Assembly: GCF_000315915.1 (NCBI RefSeq)
Contig: NC_020185.1
Coordinates: 62,001 to 126,000, forward strand
Reading direction: 5' to 3'
DNA: 64,000 bases
DNA from: Henningerozyma blattae CBS 6284
Lineage: Eukaryota; Ascomycota; Saccharomycetes; Saccharomycetales; Saccharomycetaceae
The notes under the pieces were generated by a model. It made no database searches and was not told where the DNA came from. It worked only from the letters and a program-made list of their open reading frames with translations. A program made the position numbers and the translations under genes. The first letter of the stretch is position 1; every line of letters begins with the position of its first letter. Positions 17,915-27,886 of the stretch are shown here, piece after piece.

Positions 17915-18598
17915 GTGCGCTCCGTGCTCAACCTGAAACATAACCCTGGCCGTAACCCTGACCACAACTGGTCGTTTCCTGATTGGGACTCGTCATCCCG
18001 TTACTACGCCGTTTCTCAGCCAGCCCATGCCAGATGATCTGTCTTATTAGTTCCAATAATTACTATTCTAAGACTGAACAATGTTTGATTCTGAAGCATC
18101 TTTTCATTTATTTTCGTATTTTAAACTTTTATGTCTTTTTCTATATTTTTTTTTTTTTTTACATTTTCATTTTCATTCAGTCACTTGTAACGTAACTTGG
18201 TCTAATTAAGAAATAAATATACTGGATTGTACTGAATAGTTTGTTATATATTGTATATTTGTTTTGGTTTTGACAACTCTTCGTTGATTGAGCGTTATCC
18301 TTTAATTGAGCGATTTCTGTTGATTATATGTTTTTATTTTATTCCATTTTGTTTTTTTTTCAGACTGTTTAAAAGAAACTTGGCATTACATTTTCTTTTT
18401 ATTTTTTATATATCTTTACTATTAATTACTATTACTCTTTTTTCATACCACGATTGCTATTTTATTCTTTATTTGGATTAAGCTTCAGATTATAGACCCG
18501 ATCACGATCAATCTCTCTCCTTTAATAACATTTATATCTATCACTTATAACAACGATTGTTGCTCAGTTCTTATATATATATTTTTTTTTTTTTAATT

Positions 18599-20653
18599 AT
18601 GGACAACAATATTACTTCGACAATTCCTAATAATATCGCTACTAAACCTCTTTCGAAAGATAATGAAGTTAAATCTGCCAATAAGAGTCCAATTTCTCCT
18701 TCATCAACCGAGTCAAAGTTTGATTTTATTTCCGATCTTAAGTCTAATCTTACTGCCGCTTCTATTGCCAAACCTAATTCGATTATTAATACCAAACTTG
18801 ATCAAGTTGCATATTCCAATTCTATTTCACCTACTAATATAATGATGTCTACAGAAAAAGACACTATTTCTCACGATAAAGATTCAATCCATTCTTCATC
18901 CTCATCTTCTTCTTCTTCAGTAATTGATAAAGAACCTACTTCGATGGAACCAAATAAGATTGCTTCTTCCATTGAACTAACCACAGATTCTGAAACAACA
19001 AACAGACCTGATACAATTACAACTTCTGCTTCCAAACGTTCAATTGAAATGGAGAAAATTGGAATGTTATGTGTTTCTCCCGGTTTACAATTAAATAAGA
19101 TGAATAATAAAATGTTATCGACTTTAAAATTATCAGAATCTATCGAAAAAAATCAAAAATTAACAATCTCAAGATTATCTCCAACCACTACTACTGGTAT
19201 GATTATTCCTTCTAATTCAAGTCTTAATTCAACTCCTACAAATACCTCCAATAATAGTAGTTCTACAACATCTCCTGATACTGACAAACTTTCTACTAAA
19301 AACAATAATAATGGTAAAAAGAGGAAAAATTCAATGGATTATTTGTCAAATCATGAAGGTGTTTATTTGATTAACAAATCCTCTGTACCAACTTCAACTG
19401 CTGCAACACCAGTTACTGTAACATCAATTAACTCATCATCTTCATCCACATCTACTGCATCATCTTCATCTTCTTCATTTAAAAGATCTTTAAAGAGGAA
19501 AAAAATCCCATCTCCTTTGAATTTAAATAATAATTCAAATATGCATCCTTTCCACATGAATAATAATCCAACTACAATGCCTAATCCCATGGATTATCCT
19601 AGAAGTGCGCCTCCTAACACAACAATACATAATATTAATCCAAATTTAAACAAAATTAATTTGAAGAAACCTCGAGTACAATATATGGGGCGTGAAGAGC
19701 ATCGTCAAATGATGAACATTCCTAGATTCCCATCTCAACAATATAATAATCCTTATTCACCACGTAATATTAATTATAGAATGAAACCACCATATCCTTA
19801 TTCTTTTCAATCTTCATATTCTGACTTTATACCTGTACAAACTGGATCCCCATCTGTTTGCTATAATAATAATCAAATGATGCAACAACAATTGCAACAA
19901 CAACAACAACAACAACAACAACAGTCGCATAATATGTATATGCAACTATCATACCCAAATATGTATTATAATCAACTACCTACTGCTTTGGCAGCTAATA
20001 ATTATTCAAAAACAGCAATGACCCCATTTACAACCAATTATCATCCTCATACTCCGCAGTCCTTTTATCATAATAGATATCCAGCATTCAAACAACATAA
20101 AAATACTGTCATCTCGCAAGTTCAAAATTCAAAATCGCAATCAGTAAGTAATAAATACAATGGCAATATCAAAAATACCAATGATGGTAGTAGAAATAAT
20201 AGTAGTAACACTACTAGTAGTAACACTAATAATAGTAGTAATAATGATGATAATGATGAGGATGAAGATCCTCAGTTGGCTTTAGAAGATGACGATATGG
20301 GAAAAGATGATGAAACTTCATATAATAATTCTACCACTCAAAAACAAACATTAAAGAAAAATTATTTGCAAACAAGTAGTACTGAAAATTCAAGTTCAAA
20401 TACGTATAATCGTGATAATAATCTTGAAATTACTGCAAATAATTTAAATTTTGGTGAAATTCATATAAATGGTGATATATTTAGCTTCCAATTTTTAAAA
20501 AATTCAGCGTCTAATAATACTAAAAAACCATCGTCTAACAAGAATAATACTGGCAATGTTGGATTGAAAAATAATGCTTTAGATAAGAAAATGTTTATGA
20601 GCATATGTGATAAAATTTGGGATGAGTCATTGGTATTAAACAAAAAGAGATAG
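18599..20653 (+). CDS. DIG1: Dig1/Dig2-type Ste12 inhibitor
   Basis: The 684-residue protein is longer than S. cerevisiae Dig1 (452) because of S/T/N-rich inserts and a poly-Q tract. Three islands identify it: SLKRKKIPSPLNLNNNSN (about 300-325), KKPRVQYMGRE (about 360), and the C-terminal block GEIHINGDIFSFQF with DKKMFMSICDKIWDESLVLNKKR. In S. cerevisiae Dig1 and Dig2 bind Ste12 (and Tec1) in the nucleus and repress mating and filamentation genes until MAP kinases release them. Many S/T-P sites could be MAPK targets. The start is the ATG at 18599; the upstream frame is T-rich and starts at TTG. Position between CAM1 and ARL3 fits YPL049C. Confidence 0.9.
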   Translation: MDNNITSTIPNNIATKPLSKDNEVKSANKSPISPSSTESKFDFISDLKSNLTAASIAKPNSIINTKLDQVAYSNSISPTNIMMSTEKDTISHDKDSIHSSSSSSSSSVIDKEPTSMEPNKIASSIELTTDSETTNRPDTITTSASKRSIEMEKIGMLCVSPGLQLNKMNNKMLSTLKLSESIEKNQKLTISRLSPTTTTGMIIPSNSSLNSTPTNTSNNSSSTTSPDTDKLSTKNNNNGKKRKNSMDYLSNHEGVYLINKSSVPTSTAATPVTVTSINSSSSSTSTASSSSSSFKRSLKRKKIPSPLNLNNNSNMHPFHMNNNPTTMPNPMDYPRSAPPNTTIHNINPNLNKINLKKPRVQYMGREEHRQMMNIPRFPSQQYNNPYSPRNINYRMKPPYPYSFQSSYSDFIPVQTGSPSVCYNNNQMMQQQLQQQQQQQQQQSHNMYMQLSYPNMYYNQLPTALAANNYSKTAMTPFTTNYHPHTPQSFYHNRYPAFKQHKNTVISQVQNSKSQSVSNKYNGNIKNTNDGSRNNSSNTTSSNTNNSSNNDDNDEDEDPQLALEDDDMGKDDETSYNNSTTQKQTLKKNYLQTSSTENSSSNTYNRDNNLEITANNLNFGEIHINGDIFSFQFLKNSASNNTKKPSSNKNNTGNVGLKNNALDKKMFMSICDKIWDESLVLNKKR

Positions 20654-21148
20654 TCTGGCATAAATATATATATAGATATATATCAAATGAACTTGATTAT
20701 TCATTGAATTATTATGCAACAATTTTATTTTTTTGTAAAATACATAATTGTGCTTATTATTTATTTTTATAGCTACACAGCTATTTATGTAAATGTTGTA
20801 TAGAGATACCACTATTATGGACACTTTTGTTTGTTTTCTTTTTTATTAATACAAAATGCATGTTTTGATTAGATATTATAAAAAAAAATATTTCATATGT
20901 TCAATATAAAAAAATATATAGAACAATAATAATACATTAATATGGTACATTGAATATAGAAAAAAAAAAAAACAAAAAAAATTACATACCAAATAGATTG
21001 TTACCATAATAAGTGCAAAATCTTCCAATTTTATACTAGTGTAATGCATAAGTTGAATTGATCAGATAAAATTCATTGCCTTTTACTTTCTGACGACAAT
21101 GCTACCATAATGTATTTATTATTTTTTTTTTCTTCTTCGAAAAGTAAA
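20654..21148. other. Convergent intergenic DIG1-ARL3
   Basis: These are the 3' flanks of two converging genes. The sequence is AT-rich with A-runs near 20880 and 20960 and a T-run near 21120. I see no gene. Confidence 0.5.
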
Positions 21149-21760
21149 TCATTTATATTGAGGGGGTCTATTAGCTTTGTTTCTAACTAATCTTGTTACT
21201 AACCATTCAGAAGCATCCTTTACACCTTCTCCAGTTAGGGCACTGACAGGTAATACTCTACTGTCTCTGGCACTTAGATGTTCTGCAATTTTATTAAAGA
21301 TTTGTTTAATGTCTTGCAGTTCCATAGTGTCTTCTCTATCTTGTTTATTGGCCAACATCAGAATGGGTATCCCTTCAATATATTCATCCATTACAATTGT
21401 CTTTAATACATCACTACATTCATCGATTCTTGTTCTATCTGTGCTATCAACTAAAAATATAATTGCATGGCATTGTTTATAATATTCTGACCACATTGAT
21501 CTTAACGATTCTTGGCCTCCCACATCCCAAAACTTTAAGATACAGTTAGATTTTGTTGTAGATTCCTTAATAGGTATTGTAGCAACATTTTGGCCAACGG
21601 TAGGTGTTATTTTATCCAGGTCTTTCGAAACTTGTGAGTATTCTTTTTTTAAAGTCTCCAGAAATGTTGTTTTCCCTGCATTATCCAAACCTAAAATCAA
21701 TACTGAATATAATTCTCTTTGATTCCAATTCTGGTATAACCCTTGTATAAGATGAAACAT
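21149..21760 (-). CDS. ARL3: Arl3, Arf-like GTPase of the Golgi
   Basis: The 203-residue protein is near S. cerevisiae Arl3 (198). The G-motifs are intact: GLDNAGKT (about 24-31), WDVGGQE (about 80), NKQD (about 138) and the SA loop (PVSALTGEG). The protein begins Met-Phe with no Gly2, so it is not an N-myristoylation substrate. In S. cerevisiae Arl3 is acetylated on its initial Met by NatC and targeted through Sys1 to the trans-Golgi, where it recruits Arl1 and golgins. The end RNKANRPPQYK also matches. OAZ1 lies upstream on the same strand, as in YPL051W-YPL052W. Confidence 0.95.
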   Translation of the reverse strand: MFHLIQGLYQNWNQRELYSVLILGLDNAGKTTFLETLKKEYSQVSKDLDKITPTVGQNVATIPIKESTTKSNCILKFWDVGGQESLRSMWSEYYKQCHAIIFLVDSTDRTRIDECSDVLKTIVMDEYIEGIPILMLANKQDREDTMELQDIKQIFNKIAEHLSARDSRVLPVSALTGEGVKDASEWLVTRLVRNKANRPPQYK

Positions 21761-22071
21761 TTTGTTTCTGATCTAATAATGAGACGTTTAGTTTTGTTTG
21801 TTTCCCCTTTTATGGTAGGAATATGTCGTTTCATTTATTATCATTAAAATTATTATATATTTTAAACTACAGGCGATCATCACTTTCCGAATTGGGCGAG
21901 AATTCTATTGACATATATTTTTATAAATGCAAATTAAAAAAAAAAAAAAAAAAAAAAAAAGAAAATATACGTAATTCAAATATGCAAAAGATATATAAAT
22001 AAATATAATATCATGTAGTATAAAATGGGGTGGTTATATAGATGAGCAATATGTTAGGGAATTGTGAATGA
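21761..22071. other. Intergenic ARL3-OAZ1 with poly-A tract
   Basis: This is the ARL3 promoter and the OAZ1 3' flank. It includes a pure A26 tract at 21935-21960 on the plus strand. No other signal is evident. Confidence 0.6.
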
Positions 22072-23053
22072 TTAACATTCAAATTCCAATATTATGAAAT
22101 TTTCATCATTATAGGCCAAGGCATTATCATTATTGTTGGTATTGTTATGTATATTATTAGAGTTTTCGGGTGAAGATAACCAATTCAAATTGTTTTCATT
22201 AGGAATTAATTTCCCATTTATCCAATTTATATTTCTCAATAGAGTCATAATTAGATATTTATCCGAATTTCTATTAATATATAATCTCAAGAATTTCAAA
22301 TTGTAATTTGATGAAGAAGTCAGTTCCAATAAGCATAGCAACCAATTTTTGAGGTTGTTAATGATGGAATTGAATGCAATTTGTTTATCATTACTTATTA
22401 TAGGTAAAATGACATGATTATAAGTGGAATCGTATTTTGCGTATAATAAGGAGTCATTAAAATATTCCGGTAAATAAATTATTGAATAATTGAAACATGG
22501 ATTTTTCCAACTTGTTGAACTATAGTTGAGCAGGCCTTTAATAGTTTGCAAATCCAATTTTTTATTATTAAGAAGAGAACCAATTTTGGAAACAGTATCT
22601 CTTTGGAATAATTTCATTATTTTTTGAGGGGAAACATTTATTGTATTTTCTGGATTAAAATGCTGACTATTGGAAAGAAATTGGCATTCAGTGTTTTGAA
22701 TGATATCCCAATAATTTTGAATATGTTGGTCTAATTCAGTTGAATCAGTAACAGATCGATCATTATGGGGGGTGATGTCATCATGCATGTCACGCATGCC
22801 AATCGAGGAATCCAGAGGTGTTCAAAGAGTAAATAAAGAACTGATCATCATCGATATTATCAAGGCCATAACCATTATGGAGTCTCTTATTCTTATTTTT
22901 AATTAAATTTTGGATGGGGAAATTATAGGAAATACCCTTGATGTCGGAAGACGCAATTATTTCCTTCAAATATTCGTTAGATATTAATAAAGAATTGATT
23001 AATCTGCTTTCTTTTTTGTTGATATAATCTGATTTATAATTTTCTATGTCCAT
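22072..23053 (-). CDS. OAZ1: Ornithine decarboxylase antizyme, made by +1 ribosomal frameshift
   Basis: The gene has two overlapping frames on the minus strand. The first runs from the ATG at 23053 for 87 codons to a TGA at 22792-22790. The second carries the body to 22072. Skipping the T at 22792 joins them into about 326 residues (S. cerevisiae 292). The end of the first frame (SGFLDWHA) matches the yeast site region, and the last residues NFIILEFEC match the yeast C-terminus. Antizyme binds ornithine decarboxylase (Spe1) and sends it to the proteasome without ubiquitin. Polyamines stimulate the frameshift, closing a feedback loop. Position next to ARL3 fits YPL052W. A single-frame caller would report two unrelated hypothetical ORFs. 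Confidence 0.93.
22789..22795 (-). promoter_or_regulatory. OAZ1 +1 frameshift site GCG-TGA-C
   Basis: On the minus strand the codons read CAT GCG TGA CAT. GCG-UGA-C is the heptamer used in S. cerevisiae OAZ1: a slow stop codon with GCG in the P site lets the ribosome slip one base forward to read GAC. Confidence 0.9.
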
Positions 23054-23171
23054 ACTCTTTAGCAGCCTTGGTATATATATACGTGTATTGGGGTTAATTT
23101 TGTTTAGCTTTTGATTTTTATTACAAAATGATAAAAGTTGTAAAAGATACTAGATCTAGTTCTGGAGATCT

Positions 23172-23172
<1 letters not shown>

Positions 23173-23209
<37 letters not shown>
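23173..23209. repeat. (TA)n microsatellite
   Basis: A pure TA dinucleotide run of about 37 bp, some 120 bp upstream of OAZ1. Confidence 0.9.
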
Positions 23210-23211
<2 letters not shown>

Positions 23212-23459
23212 TAAGTTAGTCAATATAGATTAGCATATGCAATTAACTTATCTTCCTGTACTGAAGTCATGGGTAAAACAAACACCTCTTTGGCTCATCA
23301 ATTGCATAAGCGGAATTTGCCAGGATAAGTAAACTGCTAAACAAAATTCAGCGGCGGAAACCCGTCGGTCACATTCGTGGCGCATTAACTCACGTGAAAA
23401 CGACACATATTCTAAGAAATGTTGCACACACTTATTCTTCATTATTAATGCATAGGTCG

Positions 23460-24185
23460 ATTAGATATCATTAAAAATGCCTGATAGTTTAAGTGAGATA
23501 TGAATGTTTTACAATCCATAATATTTCTTATTGTAAGAGTTATGCTACAATTGTGAGTCCTTTTTTGATCACAATTATATCTAATCACCTTAAATATAAC
23601 ATCGTCAAGAGGGAAATTAGTGCCTAGTCGAGAAGTATAGACAATGTCATCAAAATGATGCATTGTATATTCGGGTATATGATGCTCCATAGCTATAAAA
23701 ATGGATTGGAACATCATATCATCTTTCGTAAAATTAAAAAGAAAAAAAAAGCCACTCATACAATCAAGCACAACACAATAGTGGAAGGAGATCTTCGTAT
23801 GTGTATATTGGCAATTTCAAAATTAGACTAAAAATTGTAACTGTTATGGCCATTTTTTGAAATTTAAAAAAGGTCTTCCAAGTTATCTTTGTTCTTATAT
23901 GAAAGGTTATCTTGGAAACAATTTTTAATAGTCGACCGTAAATTATTTATCGTGACAGGATATTCATGCATAGTGATTTTAAAATTATACTTTTTATTGT
24001 TATCCTCCGTCTATTGAAACTCCTGATAATTAACATCAAAATGCAATTTCGTAATAGGCTCTACTATCCAGTACCAATCATGCTACGCTAATAAGCCATG
24101 CCTCTTGAAAATACCTCTTTGATAGTGACACATATGTCTCAAAGACTCTGAATCACCATAAACAATTATATTTTCTCCCATTTGT
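23460..24185 (-). pseudogene. Decayed KRE2/KTR-type mannosyltransferase copy
   Basis: The minus strand from about 24180 down reads MGENIIVYGDSESLRHMCHY, then QRGIFKRHGLLA, a stop, then HDWYW. This lines up with the intact copies' YGDSESYRHMCRYQSGFFWRHELLDDYDWYW. Further along, the DNA at about 23800-23830 matches the SNFEIANLHL region and that at about 23560-23580 the cysteine-rich C-terminus, but with stops and shifts. Part of it survives as a 108-codon frame (23445-23771) that is only loosely similar. It lies upstream of two intact copies in the same orientation, so it is probably the oldest member of a tandem array. Confidence 0.75.
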
Positions 24186-25454
24186 AGCATTTCTTACTTT
24201 TTGAATAGATTTCCTTAGTAAATATCTCGTTATTTAAGAATATATATTTTTTCTATTGAATTTCTCCATATGGTTCTGAATTGTTTCGACTATTTAATCT
24301 ACATCTTAAATTTTTTTTAAATAATATTAGCATGAGACCTTTATATTTTGTGCTTTATTGTCCATTATACAAATGACTTTACACCATAGTATTATTGAAA
24401 TTTGAATTACTTGAGTTAGGCTTGTCATTATTCCTACTACTCTCTTCATTGAATCTATATTATCATCTGATAAACCTGGTAAATAGAACATAAGTACCAA
24501 TAGAACTTGGTACAAATTTTTCTAACTTGCTGCATTATTACGAGAACTAGTATAATAATTGAAATGTACAATAGTTATGGTTTCAAAAATGAGAAAAAAT
24601 AAAATTAATCTTCGAGTTCTCTTTTCAAAAGTAAAAATATTTTACTATTAGGCAATGTGTAAGTTAATTGTTTGCCTGAACAGGTGAAATAAATGAGGAA
24701 GCTTAATTTCTATAATTTCTTTATTTGCAATAGAGATCGACTATTATAATCAGCAAGTCAAGTATTGCATAGCTCAACTAAAGTACAAGGATTTAGGGGG
24801 ATATCCTGACAAGAGAGTAATATAATGATACATTTTTTATAATTATGTTTCTAATAAAAGCATAAGACATAGAAATAGTTCCTACTACGTGTTCTTGATT
24901 TTTTAAAAAGTTAAATAGGATATTTCCCGATTTAGAAAACGTAATATCTAAGTTATTAATTCTTTGTCTCCTATTTGACCTTTATTGTGATTTTATTTTA
25001 ACTAGAAGTATGTACACGCAATATTATTATCAGCTCTATGAAGATTTAAAAAATGTAAGATATGATAGGCTATAGATAACTACTGTGAAGTATATGGGGT
25101 GTCAATAGCTAAACTCCGGGGTTGAACTTTTTAGTCAAGCCTAGTTAAAAAAACAAAAAAAAAACTGACGCAAGATTGTTAATCAGTTATTGACTATTAT
25201 CTGTGATGATTTTCAAACAATCTGTTTAAAGAATTGTAAGATTTTATAAAATGATGTTTTAAATCAATGTATCGTAAAATTAGCAGATCAATTAGTATAT
25301 TGATCTAAAGTTATATATTGTCTTGTCTTGTATTTTAAACAAATATATATGGTCCATTATCCACAAAATATAAAGCGTCTTATGAACAATGAATAAGTGC
25401 CCATATTATTTGCACACTTTAAGTTCCATATTCAACTTTCCTAAAAAAAAAGTC

Positions 25455-27044
25455 TTACCATTTCCCCACATTACGTCGCCAATTGATAGGTTTCTCAATT
25501 CCTTGAGCTGCATAAAATTCTTGGCCACAAGCATAGTCATGGAAGGTGAAATCCTTATCTTGATCACAATCACATTTATTGCTCTTGTAAATCTTATCCT
25601 CAATTGGACAACTGTTGTATGGTGGGTGATGGTAGCCTATGTCTTTAAAGTGGTGGATTTTTTCCTTGGGTAAAAACATAGATGCTGCAATGGAATGAAT
25701 TGGAGCGTCACCCCATCTTTCATAGAAAAACCCACCTTCACGGTCTAAAAAATCAAAGAAATGACGATATGCAGGTGATCTCCAAAGATGAAGGTTGGCA
25801 ACTTCAAAATTTGACCAGAAATGACATAAGTTATATGTAACACCTCCATCATTGCTAATGAATTTTTTTAGATTATATTCATTCTTATATGAAGGGTTAG
25901 CTCTAAAAAATTTTTTTACTGAAGTCCATAAACTTGATACAGTTGCTTCAAATTCATGAATAGATAAAGTGAATCCATACATCTTGTCATTATCCTGCAT
26001 CCACTGGAAAACATCATAAGAGACCTCACAGTGTAGATTTGTTTCCGGCTCCACTCTCCAATACCAATCATAGTCATCTAATAATTCATGTCTCCAAAAG
26101 AACCCACTTTGGTAACGGCACATGTGTCTATAAGACTCAGAATCACCATATATGACATCCATCTCAGTTAATTTTTGTCTACCTTGAGCAGCTTTATCTT
26201 GATCAATCCAATGTGGGTAAGACCAGTGTTCCTTGGGAATTGTACCAAAAATCATTTTAATAGATGGAGCTGTCTTTTGTAAAACCTCCTTAACTGATGT
26301 ATCAAATTCCTCATCATTTAAAAATATCCATGGATATTCAAACTTGTCATTAAATTTTCTTTGGAAATTCATAATTGTTCTAACCATATCATCAGCATCT
26401 TCATTCCTTAAGAGTGTTAGAAATGTAGCTCTAGGTTTTGCACCAGGTTTACCCGAATACTGTCTAATATATTCCATTGTATCGTTGAATTTTGGATCTG
26501 TATTATATTTACCTATGCTTGTAAATGGAGTAAGTTCTCTCATGGCATCCATATCCTCTTTGTTGTCGTCCTTCTCTGAATTAATATTAACATTTTTTGA
26601 ATCTTGTCTATTAGTATTTTTTTTCTTGTCTTTATTAGAAGAAAATTGTAAATTAACTAAATCTCTTAGAATTTCTTGATTTTGTTCTTCTTCTTTTATT
26701 GGATCTTTATGTATTTTTCTCTGCTCCTGTAGATATTTTTCATGTTCCATCATTTGATGTTGTTGTTCTAGTTCTTGTTGGTATTTCAACTGTTTTAATT
26801 TCTCCACTTGTGCAAGATGTTCTAAATTCTCTTCGTGAATTTCCTTTAGACGAGGAGACTTCAAAAATGAAGCCAAGTGATCTGGGTCATTGCTTAAATA
26901 ATCTGGAGCAGAAAGTATAGTCTTTGAATTAGTTTCAGAATCAGGGAAATATAAGAAGAAAAGTAAGAGGAATGCTACAGAAACAAATAAGAAAAACCTT
27001 AATAATCTTTTACTCATAAATAGAGATAGTCTATTAGACATCAT
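25455..27044 (-). CDS. Alpha-1,2-mannosyltransferase, KRE2/MNT1 type (copy A)
   Basis: This is a 529-residue type II Golgi membrane protein of family GT15. A short basic cytosolic tail and one membrane segment (RLLRFFLFVSVAFLLLFFLYF, about 11-31) lead to a long stem with a Q/E-rich coiled coil (about 60-125). The catalytic domain follows from about 200. Seen: YGDSESYRHMCRYQSGFFWRHELL, the metal-site loop WRVEPE (Kre2 has EPD), and SNFEVANLHLWRSPAYRHFFD with the proposed nucleophile Glu. The C-terminus has cysteines (CDCDQDKDFTFHDYACG). It adds alpha-1,2-mannose to O- and N-glycans using GDP-mannose. The start is the ATG at 27044, with 27041 and 27017 as alternatives. It resembles Kre2 more than Ktr6, although KTR6 is the syntenic YPL gene. 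Confidence 0.9.
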   Translation of the reverse strand: MMSNRLSLFMSKRLLRFFLFVSVAFLLLFFLYFPDSETNSKTILSAPDYLSNDPDHLASFLKSPRLKEIHEENLEHLAQVEKLKQLKYQQELEQQHQMMEHEKYLQEQRKIHKDPIKEEEQNQEILRDLVNLQFSSNKDKKKNTNRQDSKNVNINSEKDDNKEDMDAMRELTPFTSIGKYNTDPKFNDTMEYIRQYSGKPGAKPRATFLTLLRNEDADDMVRTIMNFQRKFNDKFEYPWIFLNDEEFDTSVKEVLQKTAPSIKMIFGTIPKEHWSYPHWIDQDKAAQGRQKLTEMDVIYGDSESYRHMCRYQSGFFWRHELLDDYDWYWRVEPETNLHCEVSYDVFQWMQDNDKMYGFTLSIHEFEATVSSLWTSVKKFFRANPSYKNEYNLKKFISNDGGVTYNLCHFWSNFEVANLHLWRSPAYRHFFDFLDREGGFFYERWGDAPIHSIAASMFLPKEKIHHFKDIGYHHPPYNSCPIEDKIYKSNKCDCDQDKDFTFHDYACGQEFYAAQGIEKPINWRRNVGKW

Positions 27045-27886
27045 TTCTATAGAGTTAAAATATATTAATTGGTTCTTGTTCAAATTGGAAGAATTAGGTA
27101 TTTGGATTGTTTAAAAAAATAAAAAATAAAAAATAAGGTGTTAAGGATAAGGATTATAAAAAAAAAATAGGATGTGTATTTTAATTTACTACGAAGATCA
27201 CTGCAAGTCAAGGCAAGGATTAATGGCTAGTGATAAAAAAAACATTCATATTGCATGGTAATAATAAGAAAGAAAGAAGGCCCTAATAGTAAATTGGAGA
27301 TATGTTGAAAGCAGGAAATTGTTAATATATTAAATATGTAAACGTTGTCCTTATGTTTGCTATATCAGTTAATAATTAAGAAGAAATTTCTTCGCCAAAT
27401 TGATATTGCCTAGTTAGTTATTTAAATTCCTAATTAGTGTCTTTTTCCTTTAGCTAAAAATCTAATTTAGAGAGAAAACTATTAATTGCGAGTATAGATT
27501 AAAGCCGAGCTTAATAATCATATATCATGACTACATAGGTATATATAAATTATTAAATGCAATATTTTAATAGTGAAAGAAACTTTAAAACAGAAAAAAA
27601 CCAAAAAAAATCACAGAAAACGCAGAAGATAAATAAATACATAAGAATGTGATTTTAACTAAATATTACACGAACTGGGCGGTTTATAAAAGTGTGAGAA
27701 TGTATAATAGTTAAAACGCATAATATTAGGAAATTATTAGTATTATTAAAACATAGTATTATTATTATTATTATTGTTATTATTATTATTTTTGAATCCT
27801 TTTCTTTTTTTTATATTTTTATTTTTTTTTTGGTATCGTTGAAAATATTTTATAACTAAATTAAGGTTTCATTAGTTGTTACTAGG
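27045..27886. other. Intergenic between the two KRE2-type genes
   Basis: This is the promoter of copy A and the 3' flank of copy B. It is AT-rich, with an imperfect ATT/TTA trinucleotide run at about 27760-27795. No gene is visible. Confidence 0.5.

Larger units (their letters stand above)
16950..18598. promoter_or_regulatory. CAM1-DIG1 divergent intergenic region
   Basis: The first 500 bp are GC-rich, with E-boxes CACGTG at 17364-17369 and 17409-17414. From 17460 it turns AT-rich. It then holds a 14-bp minisatellite and a 26-bp palindrome. Candidate Ste12 pheromone-response elements are TGAAACA (17934-17940) and the imperfect TGAAACG (17661-17667). A T-rich leader precedes DIG1. Confidence 0.5.
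23054..25454. other. 2.4-kb gene-poor region with relic mannosyltransferase
   Basis: A (TA)n tract occupies about 23173-23209 in the OAZ1 promoter. A decayed KRE2-type gene lies at about 23460-24185. The rest (24190-25450) is AT-rich and I recognise nothing in it; it may hold the unrecognisable N-terminal part of the relic. Confidence 0.55.

Noticed and set aside
23445..23771. 108-codon frame as a real small gene
   Set aside because: It lies inside the decayed KRE2-type copy, has no family-like start, and its DNA aligns with the C-terminal part of the intact copies in shifted frames.
26233..26679. 148-codon frame antisense to KRE2-type copy A
   Set aside because: Shadow of a clear GT15 glycosyltransferase on the minus strand; no family similarity.
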